64,000 nt of DNA from assembly GCF_902167145.1 (NCBI RefSeq), contig NC_050104.1, positions 8,826,001 through 8,890,000 of the forward strand. Direction: 5' to 3'. Positions 12,040 to 23,740 of the stretch are shown here, one piece after another. Made by a program: the position numbers and the translations under genes. The notes below the pieces were generated by a model, which worked only from the letters and a program-made list of their open reading frames with translations, made no database searches and was not told where the DNA came from. This DNA comes from Zea mays. Taxonomy: Eukaryota > Streptophyta > Magnoliopsida > Poales > Poaceae. The first letter of the stretch is position 1. Each line of letters begins with the position of its first letter.

Positions 12040-12485
12040 CGGGCGGTCATCGGGAGCTCAGCAACGACCATGCTCGCGACACAGCTGCTCCTGATCCGGT
12101 GATGGGGTTCCTGGTTCCTGGACGACTCCTTCAACTGGGAATGGGGGCGGCTGGAAGTGAGCGAGGATGGAAGGGGAGCGTGGCATGGGGGCGACGATGG
12201 AAGGCAGGGCTGTGACCTTGCATACGACGGAATCAGGGCGCCGAAGCGAGATCTGCGGGCGTGGCTGGCGGGCGGAATCAGACGGGCGCGGCGCCTGGTG
12301 TGGGAGAGGGAAATAGGATTTTAGGGGCTGGAAATGCCGGCTGCCGCTGCCGCGCGCGGAGGGGGTGGAGGGCGTTGATGGCGGCTTCGATCACGGCTTC
12401 AGGGAGCGGAGCTAAGGGGAGGATGTCGGGGGCAGAACGTCCACCCTGTGCACGCCTACGCTGCATTCTTAAGAGATAGTAGAGA

Positions 12486-12771
12486 TATACTTTATTTTAT
12501 GCGTTACTTAAATATCTTATAATCGAATTAATAGTAAATCATAAAAAACGAGTATATGATATCTGTTAACACTATAATATATCGAAAAGATATAGAGAAC
12601 AAAATTTTTAGAGTATATAGTAAAGGATAGAAAATATTTTTTTATTAGATGGAATTTAGAGAGAATTTGCTAGGGACATCAAACAGCTACATGTGAGTTG
12701 TGACTGTGAGAAGAGGAACCCCTCCGCCGCCCCCGAAAAAACATATAAAACAGAACCCTCGCATCCTGTAA
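12486..12771. promoter_or_regulatory. Promoter region of the S9 peptidase gene
   Basis: AT-rich sequence lies between the Helitron end and the start codon. A TATA-like box, tataaaa, is at 12744-12750, only 22 bases before the first ATG (12772). If it drives transcription at the usual distance of about 30 bases, the first transcript base would fall at or after that ATG and the next in-frame ATG at 12895 would be used. Confidence 0.4.
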
Positions 12772-15700
12772 ATGGCGACACGCCTCGCCTCCATCTTCTC
12801 TGCCGTGCGCAGCCCCACCTCAGCCCCGCCCCACACTCTCCGCCGCGCTCTCCCAAGCTTCAGCTACCGGCGAGCGCATCCATCTCAGCCCCGCATGTCC
12901 TCCTCTTCAGCCGCCTCCTCCGCGCCGCCGGCCGCCGAGAAGCCTACAGTGGCGCCGTTCGGGTCCTGGAGGTCGCCCATCACTGCGGACGTCGTATCTG
13001 GCGCGGATAGGCGCCTCGGCGGTATCGCTCTCGCTGGAGATGGACGCCTTCTCTGGATCGAGGGCCGCCCCGAGGAGAAAGGGTAAATGAAATCCGCTCC
13101 CGAGGTTTAGTGGCCAAGGCGTTGACATTCGACGCGCTCGCGATAATGTTTCTGAAAGTTTTAGTGTTGCTGCTTGCTAGTTTTTAGTAACATATTTTGA
13201 TTAAACCCAAGTTGCTTAAGTGGCCTTGCCCAACCTGATTAAGGTCCTGTTTGTTTTGTTTCAAGATTATATAATCCAACTTATGGATTATATAAGCACC
13301 TATTGACCTGCTCATGGATTGTCATAATCTAGGTATCATAATCTAGCTTAAATAATCTAGATTATGATACCTAGATTATGATAATCCATAAGCAGGTCAT
13401 AATCTGGATTATATAATCCTGGAAGTAAACAAACAGGGCCTAAGCCTGGATCCAACGCTACCCATTGATGTGGCATTTGGACCTGAGTACCGACTGGTCG
13501 TTCTATTCCCATGCAAGGGTTGGGCCATACTCTTTAAACTTTGACTAGCCATATCTATGAAAGTGTCTAGAAAAAGTTCGATTTACGGAAAAACTAGATG
13601 GACTTATATTTTTTATCAGAGTAATTTGAGAATCAGAATTATATTACATTTTGTTTCTGCACTCTGCATGTCTGCACACTTGCATGCTAATTGCTAATCA
13701 ACATGATGTCACAAGAATGTTGCTGTATAATGAACATATTGTCAGAATGTTAGTATCTGGCAATCATTGAATGTTTGTTGCTTCCATTGGTGCACATATC
13801 GATTACATCTGCTTTATAGTGCAATACATTCAACTGTCCCAAAATAGTTGACACTTAATTTATACCTAAATCATAGCTAAAGTGTCAACTATTTTGGGAT
13901 GGAGGGAGTAGTTCTCAAATTTGTATCCATAGAAGCTTTAAGCTTGGAAATAGGGGCTAGAGGTAGACGATAATGGAACGAGCCCCTCCTAACTTATATT
14001 TGTAGATCCACCCCTGATCATATTGAACTAAATCTGTGTTTAGGCGTATGGTTATTGTAAAGGAGGAGGATAATCCTGTGGATGTCATACCTCAGGAATT
14101 TGCAGCACGCACACTGGCTCAAGAATATGGAGGTGGTGCATTTGCAGTCGACAAGAGTGTTGTTGTGTTCTCAAATTACAAGGATCAACGTCTATACAAG
14201 CAAACAATAGGAAGTAAGTACTAAGTAGGCTGCTATGGTCTTATTGTTGAGACTTGGTTAAAACTAACATTATATAATTGATGTTCATTAAAAACTTAGA
14301 AACTGTAAGTATATGGTGTTTACTTTCATTGTTTATTTTAAGTATTGTGGAAAATGTTGCAAACTTATATCCCACCACATAGTAGTCTATCTGTTTTTAG
14401 TGCCTGACACCTTTGACCAAATCATGTGCACTATGGTTTTCATGTTCTTTTGGGCAATGTGTATACCTTGTCAGCTGGTGGTCCACCTGTGCCTCTTACA
14501 CCCGATTATGGTGCGCCAAATGTCAGTTATGCTGATGGTGTATTTGATCCTCACTTCGACCGTTATGTTACTGTGATGGAAGGTACTTGACCTATGATTT
14601 GGTTCTAATATATATAGTAACACAACGAACTTCTAACATGCTCATATATTTTAATAGATCGTCGAAAGGATAGCTTGAATCCCACCACAACAATTGCTGC
14701 TATAAACTTGAGTGGCAGTGATGTTCATGGTAATATTTTCAGAGAATGTAACCACAGTCACCATATTAGATCTATGCTTTCTTTTGATGTTTATCCATTT
14801 TTCTTTCACGACACTAGCTTACATATGCTCTATATTGAAGAACCAAAGGTGCTGATCAGCGGCAACGATTTCTATGCATTTCCTCGCATTGATCAAAATA
14901 AAAAGCGGATAGCATGGATTGAATGGAGCCATCCAAACATGCCCTGGGATAAATCAGAACTCTGGGTTGGTTACTTCGCCGAAAGCGGGTAATTGTAATT
15001 ATCTTGTGAATAACATATTAGAACAGGTTTTTTTCTTGCATTCAGTTTTATTGTGAATAAAAGTACTATCTTGTCTGCATCAAATGAAACTGCACCGTTG
15101 ATATATGTCAGGATGGTGTTCATGCATATCTACAACACTATCTTGATGAATATGCACAATGATTTAAATAACAGCTTCTAATACCCCTAAAGATCATTTC
15201 GTGTATAAAATATCTAAAAGATAATAAATCACATTGTAGTTAATGCAACAGATTTTAAATGTAGTTGTATAAAACCAGGCACTTCCTCTTATTTTCCCTG
15301 TCAGATTGACATAGATTTATGATTATTTTATAATCAATTGACAAAGTCGAGACTTGAAGGTTGCATAGGCAAACACTAAATTGCTAGTACCGTAGTGATT
15401 AGGCATTTAGGCCTGTTCATGAGTGGGTTTATATGTATTTGGATGAGTTTTGACCCACCCATTTATGGATCAATATAGATGGATTTGATTGGGTGAGTTA
15501 GGTGGTTTACTGGATAGTGAAGAGTCTAGGCACCGCTATCGTCTTCCCCAACAAGCGAGAACCGCAAATTAGGATTGATCTGCTTCCTATTTTATCTTCC
15601 TCGTTACGTACTGCTATCTCACAGCCCTGCAGTAAGATCATGACATCTGTGCAAGAAGCCATGAAGCTGTCAGCCTCCAGCATGTCGTCGTCGACAAGCA

Positions 15701-18700
15701 TGTGGCGTGAGATCCTGCTCCGGTTGGCGCTGAGTATTCGACATGTACGTGACATTGGGCATCCTAGGACGACAAGGCGTGCGACATGGTGGCCATGGTC
15801 CTGTATGTGTCGTAGGTGTTCAGACACGTCAAGATGACCTCAAAGCGTGCCGCTCGGTGCCACCATCCGTCCTCGAAGCTGCCAAGATGGTGGCAAATGT
15901 GAGTGACCCGTTGTTTCTCCCCGACCGCCTTGGCCTCTCGGCCAAAGCTGCTCACCAGCGCCGAGGGCATGGCCACGTCACTCTTGGTCCTTGGCCTCTC
16001 AATGCGCGCCCCATGGCCTCATGGTGAGCGCCCGTGGTGCCGTTCGTGGCGAGGTTGACAATAGGCTCGAGAAGTTGTGATAGAGTTGTGGTGGTCTTGG
16101 CGCATGTATGCGTCATGTCACCATGATAAGAGTTGCCACTTTGCCAGTGTCGATGCATGAGTGTGATGCCGACGTCGATGTGTGTGGTGCATCCCTTGTC
16201 GTTTCAGAAGAAGATGACGAGAACAGATGCAATGCATGTGCCCTGTAGCGGTGTTGCTACGGTGCAAGTAGACATGGGGTGCGGCGGCACATTGTCTAAG
16301 CTCAGCCTGTCGGGCCTCAATGACGGCAATGACAACCCATGGGTCTAATGGGTATGAAACCATATCCACCTAATCCATATGGTATTCCTTTTCACGGACT
16401 GGATTGGGTAATGAGTGAGTGGACTGGGTGGTTTAGAAACCCATGCACAGGCTAGCGATTATGTGCCACTGTTATTTTAAGCTTACATCATGGTACAGTG
16501 ATACTTTTGTACACCTTTGAACATGTTCATATAGCTGAATTCCCCTTTCCAACTTTTGCTGATTTAGCCCCATGTATTTTTGTGTCTACAGAGACTTGAC
16601 CAAACGGGTCTGTATTGCCGGTGGCAATCGGCTGCTGATTGAATCTCCTAGTGAACCTAAATGGTCACCGAAAGGTATCCTTCTGCTGTATTTGTATGTA
16701 GACTTGATTATTGTAAAAATGCTAAGTATTGATATGGTTCAGTGATAATATCATCAGCTAAGTATATTTTTTACGGGAAAGTACTTCAAAATTTTGTAAT
16801 CTCAAGCTTTAACATACTCGTACTTTTTGTTGACACTACATATTAAAAATGGGATCTCATTATGTTAGCCTTGCATCATTGGGACATTCAACATTTCCTT
16901 GAGCTTCCTTTGTTCCAAATAAATGTATTAATGTGGTCCTTGTCCATGATATAAATGAATACTCCCTCCATCCAAATTATAAGTCCTTCTGTCTTTTCTA
17001 GGTACATAGCTTTTACTACGCACCTAGAATCGTAGATATCCATTATGTCTAGATGCATAGTAAACGTTATGTACCTAGAAAAACCAGAGCAACTTAGAAT
17101 TTAGAATGGAGGGAGTACATAACTAACTTATTCTTATAAGAAATGAAAGGGGCTTTATTATTAACCATTTGGATGATGCATTGCTATTTGAGTGGCCTTT
17201 GCTCTTTTGTTATCCGTAATTCACACTGCTTAGTGAATGATCTAATTATATCATATGGAACATTGGTACGTTCTTGTACAGTATTTTGGCTACTAACCTT
17301 ATACTATAGTTCATCTAAAGCATTCAACTTGCAGGAGAACTGTTTTTTGTTACTGACAGAGGGAGTGGATTTTGGAATATTTATAAATGGGTAAGCAGTT
17401 TTCTCTCAACTCTGAGTTTTTCTGACAGTATGTCGTAACTGTATTTTGGACACAAAACTTAACTGCGATCATTGTTATTAGTAATAAATTCAGAATTCAT
17501 AACCAATGTGGCTTGTGAATGAGCTAAACTTGTTATTATATTCCTTTTCTCTATCAGAATTCATCATCTGGACTATATTTGTCATGTAATTTCAGTATGC
17601 TACTGTGTTCAGGTTGAACAAACCAATGAAATTGTTCCAGTGTATTCACTAGATGCTGAATTTACGAGACCATTGTGGGTTTTTGGCATCAGCTCGTATG
17701 ATTTTCTTGGAAACAGCGACCACATTGTTTTCAGTTATAGGTATCGATAATATTGAAGAAAAAAAATCTATGTTGCTTTTGTTTGTGAGACATCTTCAAT
17801 TCTTCATGGACCATCATGATAACTATGCCTTGCAGACAGCAAGGAAAGTCACATCTTGGTGTGCTTGATTGTGATTCAGGTTCTATTTCATTGCTTGACA
17901 TCCCTTTCTCTGATTTATCTGATGTGGTACGTGACAAAATCTTCATTGCCACTTTGAAAACTTGAGGTGTATATGTTTCTTTCGTGACCTATATTGTCTT
18001 GTTGCTTGCTTGATCTAGCAGGTTGCTGCAGATGATTACTTCTATATTGAAGGTGCTTCCGCGAGTATTCCACGGTCGATTGCTAAGGTTTATCAGATAT
18101 TAGATTCACAGTTTTGTTTATATGTTGATGATGTGCAGTTTTGTGTATTGTTTATCAATTGGTGCATTAATTGTTTCATCCAGGTGACATTAAATGAAAG
18201 CAAAACCAAAGTAGTCAATTTCTCAATAGCCTGGTCGTCCTCACCAGACCTCGTACAATATAGACCTTTCTTCAGCACACCAGAACTTGTTGAGTTCCCT
18301 ACATCCAAGTCTGGCCAGAAAGCTTATGCCTATTTCTACCCACCATCAAATCCCAATTTTCAAGGTTTGCCTGATGAAAAGCCTCCTTTGCTTGTCAAAA
18401 CACATGGTAAGTGAATTATTCAAACCTTATGTTGCTTGAAATAATTATTCGGTTTGATCCCCCTCAAAAGAACTATACATGTATTCAGCTTAAGTGTTCT
18501 CTTAGATTTTACAAAAATAAATGATTTTTGCTAAGTAGGTTTGAAATTCTTTCTTTTCAGATGAAAATCACAGAATGCTTTGACACTCTAAATTTTCAGG
18601 AGGACCAACTGCTGAAACACGTGCAATTCTGGACCTCAGTGTCCAGTATTGGACAAGTAGAGGGTGGGCATATGTCGATGTCAACTATGGAGGAAGCACT

Positions 18701-19858
18701 GGTTTGTTCTTAACTTCGATTGTTTAGGCTAAACCCTTTATCTTCAGTGATACTCCAGGGCATTTAATACTGTTGAACTTTGTTGACTGACAAACTGAAG
18801 GTTATGGAAGAGAGTATCGGGAGAGACTATTGAACAAATGGGGTATTGTTGATGTTGATGATTGCTGCGGCTGTGCGAGATTCCTGGTACATCATTTGAG
18901 CAATGATTCTAATGTAGAGTTGGCATTTTAACTTTGAAGGTGATAAGAAAATCACCTTAATGGTTGATTCTTTTCATATTAAGGTGGAGAGTGGGAAAGT
19001 AGATGGGCAGCGCCTTTGTATTACTGGTAGATCAGCAGGTGGATACACTACTTTAGCTTCACTTGCATTCAGAGACACGTTCAAGGCTGGAGCTTCTCTC
19101 TATGGTGTAAGTTGCCATAAATATGTGCCGGATATTTGTATTTTTCTATTCTTGCTGAGCAATTTACCATATGTCTCATTAGGTTGGGGACTTGACTCTG
19201 TTGAGAGCGGAGACGCACAAATTTGAGTCTCATTATATGGACAATCTTGTAGGTAAGAGACGGTATTATCATTTGTTTTTGAAGATGTTAACCCACTTTC
19301 TAGCTCTGATTTACATCTATTTATTCATGACGCACATGTTCCTTTAGGAAATGAAAGAGCTTACTACGAGAGATCACCAATCAACTTTGTCAACCAGTTT
19401 ACTTGTCCAGTCATTTTGTTTCAAGGGTTGGAGGATAAGGTATTTGCTGACCATGAACTGTAAAGTTTATCATGGCTCCATTACTCAGTGGTATATCGAT
19501 GTTTTCTATAGCATAATTTGTCACCTGCTTTAACGTTTTCTAGGTTGTGCCACCAGATCAGGCACGCAAAATATACAGTGCCTTGAAAGAGAAAGGTTTG
19601 CCTGTTGCTTTGGTTGAATATGAAGGAGAGCAGCATGGGTTCCGTAAGGTTGTTGCCTCACTGTATACCTATGTTTCATATTTTCAGCACCCTCGACACT
19701 ATCAACCTGCACGGACTTGTGACCTCTTTCTTGATTTTGGACAGGCGGAGAACATCAAGTTCACCTTGGAGCAGCAGATGTTGTTCTTTGCAAGATTAGT
19801 TGGGAAGTTTGAGGTGGCAGATGATATAACTCCAATCAAGATTGAGAACTTCGATTGA
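12772..19858 (+). CDS. S9-family serine peptidase (prolyl oligopeptidase / acylaminoacyl-peptidase-like), 18 exons
   Basis: Exons: 12772-13082, 14044-14213, 14475-14582, 14658-14729, 14841-14988, 16592-16674, 17335-17390, 17613-17740, 17836-17926, 18022-18087, 18184-18406, 18600-18701, 18801-18886, 18984-19106, 19183-19252, 19348-19439, 19544-19648, 19745-19858. All junctions are GT-AG and the frame stays open for 715 codons. The product matches the plant alpha/beta-hydrolase typified by Arabidopsis At5g36210. The N-terminal part is a beta-propeller-like region (for example [10 protein letters not shown]). The C-terminal catalytic domain has the nucleophile Ser565 in GRSAG, Asp642 in GLEDKV and His674 in EQHGF, the full triad expected for cleavage of short or blocked peptides. 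The first 40 residues are Ser/Arg-rich with few acids, resembling an organelle transit peptide; Met42 is an alternative start. Introns carry MITEs and a larger insertion. Confidence 0.9.
13243..13440. mobile_element. Tourist-like MITE (198 bp) in intron 1 of the peptidase gene
   Basis: Ends are ggtcctgtttgttt and aaacaaacagggcc, a near-perfect inverted repeat, flanked by TAA at 13240-13242 and 13441-13443. The body is strongly palindromic (repeats of the ataatc-tagatta type), so the RNA would fold into a long hairpin. Confidence 0.85.
13825..13910. mobile_element. Stowaway-like MITE remnant in intron 1
   Basis: The segment around 13836-13856 (gtcccaaaatagttgacact) is the inverse of 13881-13901 (agtgtcaactattttgggat). 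The right end, ggagggagta, is the usual Stowaway terminus next to TA; the left terminus has decayed. Confidence 0.65.
15411..16452. mobile_element. Probable insertion with imperfect terminal repeats in intron 5
   Basis: Intron 5 (14989-16591) is much longer than the others. Its middle starts aggcctgttcatgagtggg and ends with the rough inverse aacccatgcacaggct. The core (15530-16350) is GC-rich, unlike the AT-rich intron around it, and has open frames on both strands (for example 15507-15827 minus) that I do not recognise. No clean target duplication was found, so the borders are uncertain. Confidence 0.35.
16962..17115. mobile_element. Stowaway-like MITE (154 bp) in intron 6
   Basis: Ends ctccctccatccaaatt and aatggagggag are inverted repeats flanked by TA (16960-16961 and 17116-17117), the hallmark of Tc1/Mariner-derived Stowaway elements. 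Confidence 0.8.
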
Positions 19859-20150
19859 TCTCTTGGAGAGTGGTGTCCGGTTCGAAGTTTTGTTCACGTA
19901 ACCCGATTATATGTTCAGTACATTAGCCGTTGCAGTACCTTTTAGGAATACGACTTCATCTTATTTTTGAGGGTTGATGGAAATCTCTTTTTTGCGCTGT
20001 AACGATGAAGTCACCTTGTTTTCTGTTCGGTTCTAGAATGAAATAGAACGGAATGACACTATCCTTTATTTGGTTGATGAGTGAAAATAGATAATTTCAT
20101 AACTATAATACATTCATACAACCATATATATATATATAGGTAGGTATAAC
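19859..20150. other. 3' flank of the peptidase gene
   Basis: This follows the TGA stop and holds no further coding sequence. A plausible polyadenylation region is the AT-rich sequence near 20035-20060 (aatgaaatag). A short TA repeat precedes the next transposon at about 20123-20138. Confidence 0.4.
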
Positions 20151-22090
20151 GGGAGCCCTGGCTTCTAATAGTTTAAGGAAGCTCAGGTCGATCATCCCTG
20201 CAACCTGGTTCAACCCAGCGCACCGACTGGACCAGGCTGTCGGTTGCACCACCCGCGCCCACGTCTCTGCGCGCAAAAAAGGAATGCATGCATGAGTCAA
20301 ACACATCCCTTTGCATGCGTATAAATTTAGGAAAGGTACGTGTGACGATTTCTATTTTTAAATGCTTTATTTCCTCCATAAATTTAGGATCTCTGCAACA
20401 GCCATGCAACTAGACTCGTAAGGACCATTTTATGATATGTACTGCTACTAAATATGCTATCCTGTGTATATAATTATGCAATTCAGTATACTACGTAAAA
20501 ATCTGTTACCAGCTGCATGCACACGAATTTATGATAAAAATAATGTGCAACGAAAGGAAATAAATTGCACGCATAGAAACAAAAAATCGTATTTAATGTT
20601 TTATTTCCTTCATAAATATAGGATCCCTCCAACAGCCATGCAGTTAAACACATTAGATCTAGTTTATGATATATATTGATACAAATTATACTACATGGTG
20701 TAGCTATTTATGCAATTCGTTACACTGTGTAAAAAATCTGGCATGTTATTCACTGGTGGACGCATCTCCGGTTTGGAGCGTAATAACCTTAAGTTTTGAG
20801 CATAAGATCTAAAAATTATAAGCGTAAGTACCGAGCCAATGTGAGAGGTTGATAGCTCTAGTAGGTTGTTATTACGATCCTATTTTTATGGCAGATCCGA
20901 AAAACATGGCAGCCGCATGCATGCGGTTATACAGATCCAAAAATTATGGCAAGATGCATGCATGAGTCAAACACGTTCCCTTGCATGCGCGTAAATTTAA
21001 GAAAGATATGTGTGACGGTTTCTACTTTAAATGTTTTATTTCCTCCATAAATTTAGGATCGCTCCAACAGCCATGCAGATAGATCGTAATAACCATTTTA
21101 TGATATATACTCATACTAAATATGCCACACTGTGTAGGTATTTATGCAATTCGTCACACTGCGTAAAAAATCTGGCATGTTGTTCACTGGTGGACGCATC
21201 CCCGGATGGAGCGTAAAAACCTTAAGTTTTGAGCATAAAATCACTAAATTATAAGCGTAAATACCGAATCAATGTTCGATGTTGATAGCTCTAGTAGGTT
21301 GTTATTACTATCCTATTTTTATGACAGATCCGAAAATATGGCAGCCGCATGCATGCGGTTTCTATTTTTATACAGATCCAAAAATTATGCCAAAAATCGT
21401 GGGAGTTTCCATTGCATGCGCGCAAATTACGAACAGCATAAATCAAGGAATTGCCTTTCCAATGTGCATGCAGTAAACTGATATACGAACTCTGTGCTTA
21501 AGCATAAAATCGTACAGTTTTTTTGCGTAAATAATACATGTGATAGGCATAAAACACAATAATCGAAAATAAAATTGCGCCGGATCAGAGGATGTCACGC
21601 GCGATCATCGCTGCGCGCATCTCGGGCCTTCCGTGACGCCGCTCGCTCGAAGATCGCGCCTCATGCGTCGCCGTCGCTACTCGCACGTCGACGGGTGTCG
21701 CTTGCTCGCCGGCCTTGGAAGTGCCGCCTCCTCGGGACCTCGGGGACGCCGCCGCTTGCCCGCACAAGGGCCCCGCTGTCGCTCGCCCTCTGGATCGGGG
21801 AGCCGCTGCCACCGACCTGGGAACTGCCGCCACTACTCCGGATCGAGGAACCTCCGCCACCGTGCGTCGAGGTCATGGAGTTGCGGCCACCGGCTGGGGA
21901 TCCATCGTCGCGCACGCTCTGGGGCAACTGTCGTCGTCGCACGCGGCGTCGCTAATGAATCGGGGTGGAGCGTAAAAAACTGAACTCTAGCACTCCGGTC
22001 TTGTTTTATAGACGTCTGGATGTGGTCCGACTCGACCGGATTGCACCGTCCGACCTGGACTTCCTCTAGTTATTGAAAGCCTAGGGCTCC
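20151..22090. mobile_element. Unclassified DNA transposon with about 40-bp imperfect terminal inverted repeats
   Basis: The left end 20151-20190 (gggagccctggcttct...aggtcg) and the inverse of the right end 22051-22090 (ggagccctaggctttc...aggtcg) match at most positions. The left half holds dispersed direct repeats: segments near 20285-20470, 20555-20740 and 20957-21160 share gagtcaaacac / ttatttcctccataaattta / caacagccatgca. The right part (21575-21955) is very GC-rich, with frames open on both strands, perhaps captured genomic sequence, but no domain is recognisable. A duplicated TAA may flank it, which is not decisive; a Mutator-like or Harbinger-like origin is possible. Confidence 0.5.
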
Positions 22091-22497
22091 TAATATATAA
22101 ACTATATATATATATATATATATATATTACTTTTAATATATGACAAGGACGCATGGTGGTGCTGCATGCAGAGAATGATCTACACGAATTAATTTAATTG
22201 GCCTCCGAATATATAAGCACGCAAGAGCCTAGGCAACAACGATGGATCATTCGGTGAGCGAGCGCTTGGGTCCGACTGTTTTTAGGAGCCAAGGGATTCA
22301 ACATATTGAGGGAATATTCTTATATTAGGGTGGCTCTGTTCTACTTTAATTTGAACCAAACAGTCTTAGTATTAGAATGGAGCGGTTCTATTCTACTATA
22401 CTCTAGAACTAAACACTAGCTTAGTGAACGATTCAGATACCACCTTAGTGACTAAATCAGATAACTGAATCCACTACCCGTCACTCAAAAAATCTCT
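22091..22497. repeat. TA microsatellite and unassigned spacer
   Basis: A dinucleotide (AT)n tract occupies about 22103-22127. The rest is AT-rich without a supported gene; 22315-22420 has short inverse repeats of the type ttctattctactatactctagaac, which may be a decayed MITE. Confidence 0.4.
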
Positions 22498-22980
22498 TAG
22501 CATGAAGAAAACAATCCTCAACTATACTCATCAATCAATTATAGGAATTCCTAGTGTGCGTAACAGGGCAAACCACACCAAATGGCCCTCAGAGCATCAA
22601 AGGGCAAACCTGATCCGCAGCAACCCTACCCCACACTATGCTATTAAGTATGAAGAAAACGGTCATCATTCATTCATCAATCAAGCAATGTGTCAATCAT
22701 AGGAATTCCTCGTATGCATCAGAGGGCAAAACCGCACCAAATCGACCGCCGAGCACCACGGGCAAACCTGATCTGAAGCAACCCTAGCTTCCTCCACCCA
22801 CATGGCACTCTAAGCATAAAGAAAATAACCCTCGGTTATATTCATTAATCGAGCAATGCATTAGCCATAGAAATTATCTGTATGCATCACAAGGCAAATC
22901 ACATCAAATAAGAGCAAACCGCACCAAATCGACCATTGAGGGCAAACCTCATCCGCAAAAACTCTAGCTTCCCCCACCCA
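22498..22980 (+). repeat. Degenerate tandem repeat, three units of about 150-165 bp
   Basis: Units start near 22500, 22650 and 22812. Each holds, in the same order, a gaagaaaac-like start, a tcatcaatcaa-like segment, ataggaattcct, agggcaaa...gcaccaaat, and gggcaaacctgatccgcagcaaccct. The units differ by many substitutions and small gaps, so the array is old. No reading frame is conserved across units. Confidence 0.7.
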
Positions 22981-23216
22981 CAAGGCTACAAACACAAGCC
23001 TTTTGCCACACCGCAAAACAGCTGCATTCTCCATTGCCAATGTGAAGTCAAGCGTGATGGAAGCAGTAGCACTTGACTTACCTTCACCGATGCAGAGACC
23101 TTTCTAGTCACGATGGTAGAGGAGGCAACGACACAACCGTCCTCCCAATTGGCATTGGCTGCGACGCGGGCCTTTTCAACGGAGACATCGACGACACGCC
23201 ATCTCTAGGGTTCTTT
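22981..23216. other. Flank of the Ds-like insertion; possible short coding remnant
   Basis: The plus frame at 23073-23345 is open but runs into the Ds-like element. It resembles nothing known. Sequence left of 23224 and right of 42051 would have been continuous before the insertion. Confidence 0.3.
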
Positions 23217-23740
23217 AGTCCAACTAGGGATGATAACGATCGGAAATGGTCGGTAAACACTAAAACCATTATCGTTTTCATATTTTTATCGAAAACAAAA
23301 TCGAAAAAGGAAACGATATCGGTATTTCAGAAACATCGGAAATGAAAGTTTGGTGCGGAAAGTACACCGGTAACGGTCGAAATCTAAAATACGATCGGTA
23401 AACATATCAAACTTCACAATACAACAAAGTTGACAAAAGATCACAAAGACCACAAGTTCACAATTCATGATATAACAAGTTCACAAGGATCATAAATTTA
23501 TAATATAAAAAGTTTACAATATAACAAGTTCATAAATATCACAAGTTCACAGACTCAAAGTTCACAATTCACAATATCCACTCGATCTAGCTGACATGAC
23601 ATGCTTACTTATGAAATATTTTTCCTCACATAAAGAGTTTTTTTACAACCTCACAGGAAAACCCTAAAACCTAGTGTGTGGAAAAGACAGACTCTCGACT
23701 CTCTATCATTATATATTACTAATACATAACATGTACATAG

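Larger units (their letters stand above)
6639..12485 (-). mobile_element. Non-autonomous Helitron (about 5.85 kb) carrying gene fragments
   Basis: On the minus strand the element starts at 12485 with tctctactatctcttaag, matching the Helitron 5' rule (TC followed by CTACTA). It ends at 6639 with CTAG. About 10 bases before that end is a short hairpin made of gccgttgcaacgcacgggc (plus positions 6649-6667), well known from maize Helitron 3' ends. It sits between an A and a T in the target, with no target duplication, as expected for rolling-circle transposition. No Rep/helicase gene is visible. Inside, on the same strand, are single exons or exon pairs from at least four recognisable unrelated genes plus unrecognised exons, several with intact splice sites. 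Confidence 0.85.

Noticed and set aside
11606..12215. Plus-strand open frames of 130 or more codons in the GC-rich region
   Set aside because: They are shadows of minus-strand captured exons; the recognisable motifs (SDH2 cysteine cluster) are on the other strand.
21575..21983. Overlapping 86-126 codon frames in the TIR element
   Set aside because: High GC produces open frames on both strands; no domain, no consistent codon pattern.
22498..22980. CRISPR-like array
   Set aside because: Eukaryotic context, units of about 160 bp with diverged sequence and no repeat-spacer pattern.
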